This document shows positions 1 through 9,988 of a stretch of DNA of 64,000 nucleotides, piece after piece. Where the stretch lies: NCBI GenBank assembly GCA_900095095.1, contig FMBT01000361.1:1-64000 (forward strand), written 5' to 3'. The notes beneath the pieces were generated by a model. That model had not been told where the DNA came from. It made no database searches and worked only from the letters and a program-made list of their open reading frames with translations. Position 1 is the first letter of the stretch. Each line of letters begins with the position of its first letter. The DNA comes from Fragilariopsis cylindrus CCMP1102 (taxonomy: Eukaryota; Bacillariophyta; Bacillariophyceae; Bacillariales; Bacillariaceae). A program made the position numbers and the translations under genes.

Positions 1-689
1 TTACTCAAAATATGTGGCAGTCAGCAGAAGATGGAATTATCTTGTTGGAAATGAATAGTGTCAAATAGTTTAAGAGTCCAAGTAGTAATAATAGAGAAAT
101 TCAACAAACGACCACTCAAAAATATCTTTATGTTATTCAACCTAACAAAACAAATGACATAGTATAACATTATGAGATATATGTAGTAAATTTATTACAT
201 CAATAATTGCAATCAACCCCAACTCACAAAGCATACATTCAAAAAGTGTAGGAGATCGATGAATCGAATAATGCTGTTCATTATTTGGCAAATGATGCAC
301 AGTAGGATACGCAATATTCATACACAAATCATCACTGTGAACACTATGAGATCATCAACAAGAAGCGCAATTTTCTTTGTTGATAAATTAAGCAATTTCT
401 ACACCACCATTGAAATATGATAGTGGTGATATTCAAAGACAAATAAGTCAAACATGCAGTGCATTTGCTACAATATAATGAGTACACTTTGTAATGAAAG
501 ATATACCACCTGCCACTCGCCACTTCACAGATTTTAAATGAGGATGGTAACAATCATATCTCAAATGAACAAGTAACGCATCATCTTGTGATAGTAGCAA
601 AATCCTTTCAACTAACTTAATAGATAAATAAAAGGTAAGAAACAACCATTGGAAGGAAAGGAAAAAGATTATTTTTTAGGTGTTTTCTA
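1..689. other. Left-edge region without an intact gene
   Basis: No intact open reading frame of convincing size is present. The sequence is AT-rich, and the minus strand between about 142 and 645 holds broken coding-like stretches, described separately. The 3' end of the minus-strand DUF1349 gene lies immediately to the right. Confidence 0.5.
142..645 (-). mobile_element. Possible decayed retroelement RNase H fragment
   Basis: On the minus strand, successive short reading frames join into a protein-like string interrupted by stops. It includes VKWRVAGGISFITK and, further on, YFNGGVEIA. The first resembles the R-A-G-G-h-h-F-h-S segment of RNase H domains in LTR retrotransposon polyproteins, and the second resembles the N-G-P-I segment that follows it. 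No LTR, integrase or reverse transcriptase is visible, and the window edge cuts the context. The resemblance is weak and comes from motif memory only; it may be chance. Confidence 0.2.
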
Positions 690-1956
690 CTAATCTTCGC
701 CTTTGACCATAAAGTCTTCAAATGAAACTTCGAAACCATCATCCGATTCAGGGGAGGCTGCGTACAAAACCGATTTGTAGAATAGCATCATCGGTTATAT
801 CTCCCTGTCGAATTTGCATCCAATCAAAGCTATCTTCAGAAATATAAACTTCCAAACCGTCCCCTATCTTTTTAGCATGTACCCACATATATTCCGGTAG
901 ATGCTGAATTAGATATTTATTTATATATATATGTATGTATATGTATATGTATGTATCGACAGAAATGTATTATATTATTTTGGTTTGTCATAGACGACCG
1001 TAAAATATAAATTATAGACAGACGGAATAGTCATTTTTCAGAAGGCGTTAACAGTACAATGATAGTGTTGCGAAATTAATGGATGAAACGAAAGAATGGA
1101 AGATAGAAGAAGGAACGTGAGAAACATCTATTGCTTTGTTCGTTGGTTCTTTTCTTTTCTTCTTCCTTTTACAGGGCTCGATATATATATATATATATAT
1201 GTTGATGGGACGGAACAACTGCAGTGCAGATGGGGCATCAAAATCGGTCGTGTCGAGATTTTTTAAGAAATAAAACGTATAGACGAGATGATGACACACA
1301 CAAAAGAGAATGACAAAAACTTGCACACTTACAGGGAGAGGATGCAAAGACATATCAGAATAATCATGGGTAACGGTAGCACACATGTGTGGAATATCGC
1401 CAACCATTTGTATCCCACATTTAATCCAATTTTCTTCATCTTCACGGATCATAACACCAGCTTGATCGTCAGGACTTTCATAGTTAGCCTTTACTTTACA
1501 CCGTACTTCAAAATCACCTTCAACCTCGAGAAAATAAAAAGGTGCATTATTGACGCATTCATTAGTTCCTGTCATCCGCCAACAGTCTGTTCCGGGAGGA
1601 ACTCTCATCTGTACGGTTGTCCGATGTTGAGCCCACTGTTATTAATTTTATTTTCATTTTTCGAAAAAGATAAAAAAATCACGGAATTAGATTAGTTTGT
1701 TGGTACAGCAGATGCATCAGGTATTATTTCATCGAATGAAGAAATACTCTTCGCATCATCCATCAAGTCTTACCTCCTCGGGTTCATGATGCCAGTGCAT
1801 GCCTTGTCTGGGTTCTCTATCCTGTTCAGGCTCGTCGTCGTCGTCGTCGTCATCATCATCATCATCGTCGTCTTCTTCGTCTTCTACCAATTCATTTTGG
1901 TCATCTTCATCGGATGATGATGATGATTCATCGGAGTCTTCGTTTTTACGAGGCAT
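690..1956 (-). CDS. DUF1349 (Ree1/YesU-like) protein, 3 exons, frameshifted C-terminus
   Basis: A DUF1349-type concanavalin-A-like beta-sandwich protein of unknown activity. Exons on the minus strand are 1774..1956, 1333..1635 and 690..903. Both introns are phase 0 with GT-AG ends. The first exon encodes an acidic N-terminus with a 13-residue Asp run. The second carries the domain core (DQAGVMIREDEENWIKCGIQ), alignable by eye with the neighbour on the plus strand. The last exon should end in a segment like FEVSFEDFMVKGED, but the frame breaks near 770. As written, translation stops at 748-750 after 213 residues, while the conserved tail continues in another frame to a TAG at 690-692. One indel explains this. 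DUF1349 members include yeast Ree1, linked genetically to enolase regulation; no biochemical role should be assumed here. Confidence 0.75.
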
Positions 1957-2375
1957 CTTTACAATGATTGAAAATGCTGAACTTTGTATGATACATTTTG
2001 TAAGTGTTATGAGTGTTGATACATGAAAATAAAGAGAGAAGAAAAATCATAAACGCAAGAAACAATAAGATTCTCCCGGTGAGTCATTAAATATATAATA
2101 GGTCGCAGAAGTTGCCTAATTAATTCGATAATTTTAGTCACAAATTGACAAATGACTTTTGTACAGTATCACAAAACATTCTTATTTTTTGTATCCGTGA
2201 ACATTCCTCTTCTGTCATCTGACATCGCTCAGTATTATACCATCACAATGTACTGTTAGGGCGGAATCATCATAATAGAAATATATGTTAGATAAAAGGA
2301 TCCATTTTTCTCGACGACTTACATAAATAGCAGCATACACTATTATTACTATTGATCACTGTGAATGCGGAAAAG
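1957..2375. promoter_or_regulatory. Shared upstream region of the divergent DUF1349 pair
   Basis: This 419-bp gap separates the start codons of two diverging paralogues, so it must hold both promoters or one bidirectional promoter. It is AT-rich. I see no motif I can name with confidence. The assignment is by position only. Confidence 0.4.
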
Positions 2376-3275
2376 ATGGAAGTTCTCAAAAAGAATATGC
2401 GATGGATGAACAAACCGGACAAATGGAAGGTACGTACGAACTATTGACGCTTTTTTTCGTTTTATTTACCTTTATGTTTTACCTGTACTTGACACGACGT
2501 AAGTACTTATTTATTATGTGCTAACGTTATATTTGTATATACGCAAATCTTCTTTCTTTCTTTGTTTTTATTTCAGCAAAAAGGCGATGATATCAAAGTG
2601 ACTGTTCCGGAGGAAACTGATTTTTGGAGAGGAACACTTCATGGCTTCACAAAAGACGATGCACCATTTTATTGGATGTTTGCTGATAATGATTTTGAGA
2701 CAAGATTAACAATAAAGGGAAAATTTAAATACTTGTACGATCAAGCGGGATTGATGCTTCGGATTGATGCAGAAAACTGGGTCAAATTAGGAATTTGTCA
2801 TTATCGTGATCAGTTATACGTTAGTTGTTGCTTTACTCGGGGTAAGTCAGACTGGTCAACACATCGATTACCTATAACTAAAATTGATAAATTTCATGTC
2901 TGGGCGAAGAGAAAAGGGGAAGTTATTGATTGTTACTATTCTTTAGATAATGAGAATTGGATTCATATCCGTCAAGGTTACTTTTCTGATAAACCAAGGA
3001 TAAGAGTTGGTATGATGTGTGCAGCGCCGGAGTCAGCTGGATTTAAGGTGACGTTTTCAGACTTTATGATCAAGAATACTGTAGACGACGACGACAAAGA
3101 AGATGATGATAATGATAGTGATGACGACAGCGATGATGACGACGACGATGATGATGATGGTTTTCAGGACCGACATGCCCTAGACAATCCTGCTATGTCT
3201 CTATTGCCACCCAACGAGGGGGGGACTTTAGGGACCACTAATTGGGACGAAAATGAAGAAGAAGGAGAAGATTGA
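2376..3275 (+). CDS. DUF1349 (Ree1/YesU-like) protein with acidic C-terminus
   Basis: Two exons, 2376..2429 and 2577..3275, joined in phase 0 across a GTACGT...TTTCAG intron, give about 250 residues. The first exon supplies 18 residues beginning MEVLKKN. An ATG 11 bp upstream is out of frame and soon stops, which supports this start. The DUF1349 sandwich follows: DDAPFYWMFADNDFETRL, then DQAGLMLRIDAENWVKLGI, then WIHIRQGYFSDKPRIRVGMM. The C-terminal 70 residues are acidic, with an Asp-rich run encoded by GAT/GAC repeats. It is a divergently transcribed paralogue of the gene at 690-1956, which carries its acidic run at the other end. The cellular role is unknown. Confidence 0.85.
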
Positions 3276-3750
3276 GTATTAGAAAATGAAGAAAAATTAT
3301 ACGGCTAACTTCTTTCGATAGTAATAATACATAGAACAAATAATGGTAAAGGCGTTTTCTTCGATAAATAATAATAAAATAATAATAAACGTTTAACGTT
3401 AATAAAAATTAATAATTAAAGAATGAAGACGTAAGGCGTTGTACTTGTATGTTCGGTAATATATACCATTGTTAGTCTACAACTTACCAGAAAATAAAGA
3501 AATCGTTCTAATTGTGTAATGATATGCGAAAAAAAGTAGATTACTGAAAAGATATGTTGATGAATATTAACTAGTAAATTATGATATCATTTTGGTTGGA
3601 TGAGAATATTCTATTATTGTAACATTACGATGGTGTCATATAATGTGCATGGCAGAAGAGACGTCACCACAGTAAATAGTATTCCGTAATAAATAATAAT
3701 AATTATGTGCTACAGTACAATTGACTGTAGTAATAATCCACACTTTACTA
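3276..3750. other. Intergenic, convergent 3' ends
   Basis: AT-rich spacer between a plus-strand and a minus-strand 3' end, with AATAAA-like tracts near 3366-3420. No gene or structured repeat was recognised. Confidence 0.4.
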
Positions 3751-4923
3751 TTACGAAACCAAACCCTTGGCTAGACTAGCACAATGAACAGCTACTCTGA
3801 GTTGACTTTGACTCGCTGGTAATTCTAATGCTGCCGAGATAAGGATGGGTGGAGCAAAGGCCAACAAGATATGAAATACAGAATGGGACCAACCTCCAAT
3901 AGGATATGTGCTAAAAAACCATCCACTAATTCCAAATAAAACACAAAGTTTGGAACCTAGTAAGAATTCACCTCTTCTTAAAATCGGTATCATGTACGCC
4001 ACAACAGAAATTCCGATTCGCATTTGATTCCGTCGTGGTTGGACTCGTGTTAAGAATTGCCGATAAAAGCAATCAGCATTATATAGAAAGTTAACAAGGA
4101 AGAAGTCTAACCTTCCAGTGGTTGCGTATGACATACATGCAGAACAAAAATGGATCATAGCCTGATCCATCCTACGACTCCAGTGAGTCGTTCGTGCAAG
4201 ACCAGGAGGAAGTCGATGTGCGTACCTCCAATGATATATGAAAGAAAATGGTGCATGTAAAACAATGCCCATTGCTGCCGCAACTGGTGGTAACGGTGGT
4301 AAAGCATGTAGATTTGGAAACCATGACCATGAAATACATTGCGAATCATCAAATAATGCGTTATTCAAATTATCGTTCATTGTATGATCGTATTCATTTC
4401 CTTCAATAATTGATTTACTAAGCCATCCACCTGAAAGCAAGATCATAATACAATAAAATGCTCCTGGCAAAACAGTCACAGCATTCATCCGTTCTTGAAA
4501 TGGTGTCATTTCTCGACCAGCCATGTATTTTCCTACTTCACATTCCTTACTAGAAGTTTTAGCATCAGTCTTGGATTGTTCTTGTTTGTCACGTCGTCGT
4601 CTATTGCTACCACCACTAATAGTGGTTGTATCACTATCATCGGAATATACTGTAGTTTCATCACTTCCTGAAAATGACAGTGATACTGCGTCGTTACTAT
4701 CGTTGTCGTCATCCTCGGAGATAGAACACGATGCTGGCACAGGAGTGGTTGATCTTTCGAAGCTGTTCATCCGAGAAAAGCGATCTACTGCTGCCGAGAT
4801 GTTCGCCGTTATTTTGATATCGTCATTTTTGTTAGCAACAGTTGATGAGACTACGTCTGGTGCGATGTCACGTAGCGGACTTCGTTTCCGTTCCTTCAGT
4901 CCATCCGTTTTTATTCGGGTCAT
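3751..4923 (-). CDS. CREST-superfamily-like multi-pass membrane protein
   Basis: A single-exon protein of 390 residues. Residues 1-135 are hydrophilic, rich in Ser and Asp, and probably disordered. From about residue 150 onward there are roughly six or seven hydrophobic segments. Three motifs match the pattern of the CREST superfamily of putative membrane metal-hydrolases (alkaline ceramidases, PAQR receptors, Per1, TMEM8): Ser227-x3-His231 (SFIYH) at the end of one membrane segment, Asp253 (RRMDQAMIHF), and His347-x3-His351 (WSHSVFH) near the last ones. In that family these residues bind zinc and support amide or lipid hydrolysis. I infer a CREST-type fold but cannot say which branch. It sits tail-to-tail with the DUF1349 gene and is followed upstream by a 670-bp gap. 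Confidence 0.55.
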   Translation of the reverse strand: MTRIKTDGLKERKRSPLRDIAPDVVSSTVANKNDDIKITANISAAVDRFSRMNSFERSTTPVPASCSISEDDDNDSNDAVSLSFSGSDETTVYSDDSDTTTISGGSNRRRRDKQEQSKTDAKTSSKECEVGKYMAGREMTPFQERMNAVTVLPGAFYCIMILLSGGWLSKSIIEGNEYDHTMNDNLNNALFDDSQCISWSWFPNLHALPPLPPVAAAMGIVLHAPFSFIYHWRYAHRLPPGLARTTHWSRRMDQAMIHFCSACMSYATTGRLDFFLVNFLYNADCFYRQFLTRVQPRRNQMRIGISVVAYMIPILRRGEFLLGSKLCVLFGISGWFFSTYPIGGWSHSVFHILLAFAPPILISAALELPASQSQLRVAVHCASLAKGLVS

Positions 4924-5596
4924 GTTAATGCAGATAACTAGTTTGTTTGTTATTGGTTGTCAATAACTTGTATTGTTGTTTGGTTTGTGATTGTTTATGT
5001 TCGAGGAAACAGTGGCCAAGCAAGAGCCGAAAAATTTAAACGCACATAGTAAATAAAACAATTAGGTGAGTAAGACACAGGAAGTGCGTTACGTGTTATT
5101 TAGTGCACAATAGTATTAAAATACTAATATGACATGCATACTTGTACCGTAAGTTCCTTTTGAAAACGTGAACCAGGCGTGAACTAGATTTGAAAAAAGT
5201 TCTTATCGGCGTGTTTCGCTTTTTCATTTTAAGAAAACACTTATTTTAACGCGAAGAAAGAAGTATAGGAAATTTTTACGAGCGATAACAGACGTAAAAA
5301 AAAAAAGAAATTTATAATAAAAAGCTATCGTGTGAAAAGTCCAATCGTGTGAAAAGTGTGAGTAAGTCGCGTTTAATCGATCAATCGTGTCGTGACAAGG
5401 AAGGCGAATTCACATTTTTGACGTCAGATGTCGTCTATTGTACTACTAGTATGACGTGGATGTATCAATAATTAGTAGAACAAACTAAATAAATGTCAAA
5501 CATAATATGATAAAACTATGCAAGTATCAAACGTTTATAAGTATTATTCTTACTAGCTCATTCTTTACTACCTATTTTCAAGGTTTTCGTATTCTT
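4924..5596. other. Intergenic between two minus-strand genes
   Basis: Contains the upstream region of the CREST-like gene and the 3' flank of the kinesin gene. A 14-bp word, atcgtgtgaaaagt, occurs twice in close succession near 5328-5358. No coding signal was seen. Confidence 0.4.
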
Positions 5597-8134
5597 TCAA
5601 GTCAAGTCCATACCCCTACTAGTATGCCTTAAAATTTCTAGTTCTCGTTTAAGTGCACAATTTTCCCTTTCCAATTCTCCTTGTCGCTTTTCCACTGCCT
5701 CAAGTAGACTAGAGACATCTTCCATCAGCTTGTCTTTTTCTTTAAGCTGAGATTGTAGAAAGGAAGAATCAGCTTTTCTTAGACTGGTAGTCCTTTCCTG
5801 TCGTTCGAGTTGCATTCGAAGAGATTCCACTTCAGCCTTTTTTTCTTCCGCTTCTTTACTAGCCTCATCGATAGTTCCGTCAATATACATGTACGTTTCG
5901 AGTTCTTTTGACAACGAAGGATCTGGTACCTGACGAGAAGGGCTGGAAAAGTCTAGACTTTTACGTACTTCTTCTTTTCCAAACGCCGTGAATGTCGGTA
6001 TGTATTTCTTAGATGTTGAAGCAACACCTCTCTTTTGTAGCACGGATCCTAAAAGACCCCGAATACGGGTGAGCTCCGAATGTAGTTGGTCTTCATCTTC
6101 GTTGCTTATAGTACTATAGGTTGGACTACCTGCTACAGACATTTTATGTACATCGGAAAGAGCGCGTATAGGAGATGTTGCAGTATTCGCGATGGTATAT
6201 TCTACTGTGTTACTCAATGTATCATCGAAACCGTCATCCACCAGCAAATCATCGTCTTCGTCATCTTCTGGATCATTAAATTGCAAATGAAGGTCGGGAA
6301 GTGCTGTAGGAGGAGATGTATCAGTTGGCACACTTACTTTAGAGGTGGAAATCAGTTGCTGCTGGGGAGGACGACTCTTGAGGATCAATCGTTCCATCGT
6401 TTGGATGGCTTCGACTAATTCTTCTATCTCTCCTGTAGTCGATTCCATATCGTTATTATTGTTAATGCTTGGTGTCGTCATGGTAGTGGCGATCACCCCA
6501 GTTGTAGGAGACTGTGTCACTTGTTGTTGCTTTTGATTCATAATTTGGTTGGATCGTTGCTGTTCGTCCAACAACACTCGTTTTTGCTGAGATGCTTCAG
6601 CCAATTGTTGTTTCAAATCTTGAATCTCATCTCGATAGGTCTGCAACAACGTTTCTTCGTTATCATTAGCTGTTTGAATAGTTGCCTTTTGTTCAATCCT
6701 CTTAGCGCGGGTAGCGAATTTAAATGTATTGTGAGATTCTTCCATATAAGACGCTAGGGGACTGATGCAGCACATCAACAACATTTGGGCATTGCCTGAT
6801 AAGGATGGTTGTAACAAGCGAGTCAATTTTGAATCTCTATACGGAATATGTTGTTGATTAATCTTCTTGTTCTCGTTGCTGTTGCTGCATGCATCTGAAA
6901 GTCCAAGGACGACCTGTCCAAGAGCCATGAGAGACTTGTTAATATATCGCCCTTCTTCTCGTCGTTCTGTTCCATTGAGTCGGACCGATTCACTTCCTGC
7001 CAAATCTACTAGCGAGAGCGTAGAACTACGAGTTTCGCCATTTTTATCTGTGGCTAATGAAGATTCAATTGTCAGCCGAACCATAACATGCGATCTACTC
7101 GAATGTTCGTTCATGTGAGTCGCCCCGACTTGTCTTTTTCTCTCTCCATGTTTGAGGAGTTGAAAGACTTTCTCGGGAGATGAAACAACTTCTTCATGGA
7201 GACCACGAATCACCAGACCGTTAGGTCCGTCAAACAACCGAACCGGTTCTGGTGCAGAATTTTTAGAGCATAGCAAGTCCCGAATGTGCTCCTTGTAGAC
7301 TTCTAAATAACTTAATCGAAATAGATATTCTCTGGGTTCTGCTGATTTATTTTCTTGAACATATCTGAAACAATCCTTGATGCATAACGGTATCAAGCCT
7401 GGATCGCCCTTCGTTCCTGTCATTGTGTGTGTTTTACCAGTAGATGTTTGGCCATAAGCAATTACAGTAGAATGGTATCCCTCCATTGCAGCTTTGACCA
7501 GTGAAGCCACAGAGTCCTGATAAATTTGATCAGTACTAGAATCGGTTCCAAAGACCTTATCAAGTGTGTATGAGTGTGTACGACCTTGAATCTTTTCAAT
7601 CTTATCGCATTGAGACGCGGTCGTGCAATCTTTAATATCCCAACATACAAATGAGCTATCGCTTTGTGATCCGCTCTTAGATTGAGTGACTTTTTTCCTT
7701 TGACTGGAATATTTCCCGCCTGGAATAAACGAAAGGTGCCGTCTTGTTGACGTAGTGGAAGCGAGGAAGGAATTACATTCCTTTGAATTTGAGGATTGAG
7801 TGTTGAGGGGTCGAATTCGAGCACACACTTGCACATTTGTTTTGAGTTTTGTCGCAGTTAATGATATATTTGTTTTACTTTTACTCCCGATTAGGTCGGC
7901 ATGTTTGTTATTGTGTTCCAACGGCGATTTTGACGCCGACGACGAAGATGATGATGACGATAACAATGACGACAACGATAACGATCTATTGTTGTTGTGT
8001 TTGCTTTTGCTTTTGCCACCACCGTCAGTAGCAGAATTCTTCTTGTTTCTGGATAAGAATACTCTCTTCATCGTAACGGAAAGTTTTAGATACCTTGATT
8101 GGTAATTCTCAATCGCTGTAACAGAGCGATCCAA
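5597..8134 (-). CDS. Kinesin motor protein, kinesin-7 (CENP-E)-like
   Basis: A single-exon 845-residue N-terminal kinesin. The motor spans about residues 100-500. It has the opening strand VQVCARIRPLN (101-111), P-loop GQTSTGKT (228-235), switch I NEHSSRSH (342-349) and switch II DLAGSE (377-382), so it should be an active microtubule ATPase. A roughly 100-residue Ser/Lys/Asn-rich extension precedes the motor. Residues about 505-545 and 745-835 are heptad-rich and likely coiled coil, giving a dimer. The middle is acidic and low in complexity. The total is short for CENP-E, so this is probably a small kinesin-7-type motor; the subfamily call rests on the P-loop surroundings and is tentative. 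Two in-frame Met residues (1 and 22) could serve as starts. Confidence 0.9.
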   Translation of the reverse strand: MDRSVTAIENYQSRYLKLSVTMKRVFLSRNKKNSATDGGGKSKSKHNNNRSLSLSSLLSSSSSSSSASKSPLEHNNKHADLIGSKSKTNISLTATKLKTNVQVCARIRPLNTQSSNSKECNSFLASTTSTRRHLSFIPGGKYSSQRKKVTQSKSGSQSDSSFVCWDIKDCTTASQCDKIEKIQGRTHSYTLDKVFGTDSSTDQIYQDSVASLVKAAMEGYHSTVIAYGQTSTGKTHTMTGTKGDPGLIPLCIKDCFRYVQENKSAEPREYLFRLSYLEVYKEHIRDLLCSKNSAPEPVRLFDGPNGLVIRGLHEEVVSSPEKVFQLLKHGERKRQVGATHMNEHSSRSHVMVRLTIESSLATDKNGETRSSTLSLVDLAGSESVRLNGTERREEGRYINKSLMALGQVVLGLSDACSNSNENKKINQQHIPYRDSKLTRLLQPSLSGNAQMLLMCCISPLASYMEESHNTFKFATRAKRIEQKATIQTANDNEETLLQTYRDEIQDLKQQLAEASQQKRVLLDEQQRSNQIMNQKQQQVTQSPTTGVIATTMTTPSINNNNDMESTTGEIEELVEAIQTMERLILKSRPPQQQLISTSKVSVPTDTSPPTALPDLHLQFNDPEDDEDDDLLVDDGFDDTLSNTVEYTIANTATSPIRALSDVHKMSVAGSPTYSTISNEDEDQLHSELTRIRGLLGSVLQKRGVASTSKKYIPTFTAFGKEEVRKSLDFSSPSRQVPDPSLSKELETYMYIDGTIDEASKEAEEKKAEVESLRMQLERQERTTSLRKADSSFLQSQLKEKDKLMEDVSSLLEAVEKRQGELERENCALKRELEILRHTSRGMDLT

Positions 8135-8572
8135 TCTATGAAGATGTGAATGTAGTCAATGTTGTGAATTTAGATTATTAAATTCTAAATTATTAGCCCT
8201 TAACAGCTGGAGGGCGGTAGCGGGCCCTTCATGTATACCTTACTGTAATAAAAAATGCTTTCCATAAGTAAATTAATAATGGCAGTTGTAAGTTAACTTT
8301 AAACTTCTTGTATGGGGATTACAGATTTTACTGCCCTCTTATTATGTTCAACAGTCGTAAGTAGTACGGTAAATACATTGCGCGCTATGTGTCACTTTCC
8401 ACCTAAAACATTTCACAAGAAGTAATTACAGTAATATGGAATGAGTAATAAATGAGATTTATGAATGATACCTATTTAAACAGTCGAGGACGAGACGACG
8501 TACTGCACTTTTTTGGTTGATACCGGTAGGAGGATATCTTGATTCTTTCTTTTCTAAAAGCTTCCTCTAAGA
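8135..8572. promoter_or_regulatory. Divergent intergenic region: kinesin / homocysteine methyltransferase
   Basis: This 438-bp gap between diverging start codons must contain both promoters. A TATTTAAA-like box lies near 8472-8479, about 95 bp before the downstream ATG. Nothing else was recognised. Confidence 0.35.
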
Positions 8573-9904
8573 ATGTCGTCGTCCTCGTCGTCATCTTTAG
8601 CAAAACTCTCGCTCCGGGACTGGTTTCACTCTACGTCAGACCCATCATCGTCTCCTTCACAATCCATTATCTTGATGGATGGTGGTGTTTCCACTCACTT
8701 GGAAAATTTAATTACCCCCACTGCATTTTCCCATCGTGCACTTTGGTCCTCTTCTTTGTTGTTGACAGAAACAGGCAAAGCTAAGATAATACAAGGTCAC
8801 AACGATTGGTTGGACTCTGGTTGTAACATTATTACTACTGTTACGTACCAATGTCATTACGGACTCGTCGTCGACGACGATGAAACCACTATTGATACTG
8901 GATCTGGAAAAGACGGTAACGATCGGAGTAATCTAGACAATAAGATCATGACAGACATGCCGCCGAGAGAGAAAATGGCAGAAATGATAAAGGATGGAAT
9001 AACCCTTGCTAAGCAAGCAATCGCATGTAGGAGAGTAATAAATACTTCAAAAACATCAGCAAGAACATCCTCATTTCCGTCATCGTCATCGTCATCGTCA
9101 TATCTAGGACCATATGTTGTCGCTAGCACTGGTCCATACGGTGCAGCAATGGCAAACGGAGAAGAATATACAGGAAAGTACCCCTCCTACTTATCAAGAC
9201 AGGCGTTGGTAGACTTTCACACTGAAAAGGCTCGAACATTGCTACAGCAATATCCAGATGGATTAGCAGTAGAAACTATACCAAATCTGGAAGAAGTGGG
9301 AGTCGTTTGCGAGGTGTTACGCGAGCTGCAACTGCAACAACAACAACAACAAGGAGTACAGTCATGGGAAAAGTCGGTCGCTTGTTGGGTTTCCTTCGCT
9401 TGTCACAACGAAAATGAATTAAACGATGGACATACAATAGAAGAAGCGTTTCGATGCATGAATTCACATGATCCCACGGGTCATTTTATCGATGCTATTG
9501 GTATTAATTGCTGTAATAGTATATTTATTGCGTCGTTGGTGAAAAAATTGACAAAAAGTATTCACTTAGAGACCAGCAGTCGTGTTGGATCTTCTTTCCC
9601 ACAGCAGCCACCACGAGGTATTATTATTTATCCAAATTCTGGCGAATTATGGAATGCATCTAATGAGGAATGGAAGGATGGTACGGGTACAACAGATACA
9701 CAGTTTTCTGATCGGCTTATTGAAGCTGTTGAAATAGTTCAAGATACGTGGACGAATGAAAACGTTTTGAGCAAAAGATCGATACGTATGCCCAGAATCA
9801 TTCTTGGTGGTTGTTGTAGAACAAACCCAGCAACTATTGTCACACTTCGAAATAGGATCGATGCGTATAATCATACTGATCTCACGCAACAAACAGAAGA
9901 ATAG
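8573..9904 (+). CDS. Homocysteine S-methyltransferase (MmuM/HMT type)
   Basis: A 443-residue, single-exon cytosolic-type enzyme expected to transfer a methyl group from S-methylmethionine or S-adenosylmethionine to homocysteine, giving methionine. It shows the family's opening ILMDGGVSTHLE, the central STGPYGAAMANGEEYTG substrate-site segment, and the zinc-binding cysteines: Cys313 in GINCC and the Cys414-Cys415 pair in ILGGCCRTNP. All three metal ligands are therefore present. It is longer than bacterial MmuM (about 310) because of low-complexity insertions: Ser-rich runs near residues 2-8 and 170-177, and a Gln run near 252-258. No signal peptide or membrane segment is evident. Methionine regeneration through S-methylmethionine would suit a DMSP-producing alga, but that link is inference. 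Confidence 0.92.
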   Translation: MSSSSSSSLAKLSLRDWFHSTSDPSSSPSQSIILMDGGVSTHLENLITPTAFSHRALWSSSLLLTETGKAKIIQGHNDWLDSGCNIITTVTYQCHYGLVVDDDETTIDTGSGKDGNDRSNLDNKIMTDMPPREKMAEMIKDGITLAKQAIACRRVINTSKTSARTSSFPSSSSSSSYLGPYVVASTGPYGAAMANGEEYTGKYPSYLSRQALVDFHTEKARTLLQQYPDGLAVETIPNLEEVGVVCEVLRELQLQQQQQQGVQSWEKSVACWVSFACHNENELNDGHTIEEAFRCMNSHDPTGHFIDAIGINCCNSIFIASLVKKLTKSIHLETSSRVGSSFPQQPPRGIIIYPNSGELWNASNEEWKDGTGTTDTQFSDRLIEAVEIVQDTWTNENVLSKRSIRMPRIILGGCCRTNPATIVTLRNRIDAYNHTDLTQQTEE

Positions 9905-9988
9905 AACATCGGATGCTACACCACACGCATATCTATATATAGGATGTTTGTGCCTATTTACGTAGTTAACATAACTTTTATATATTAT

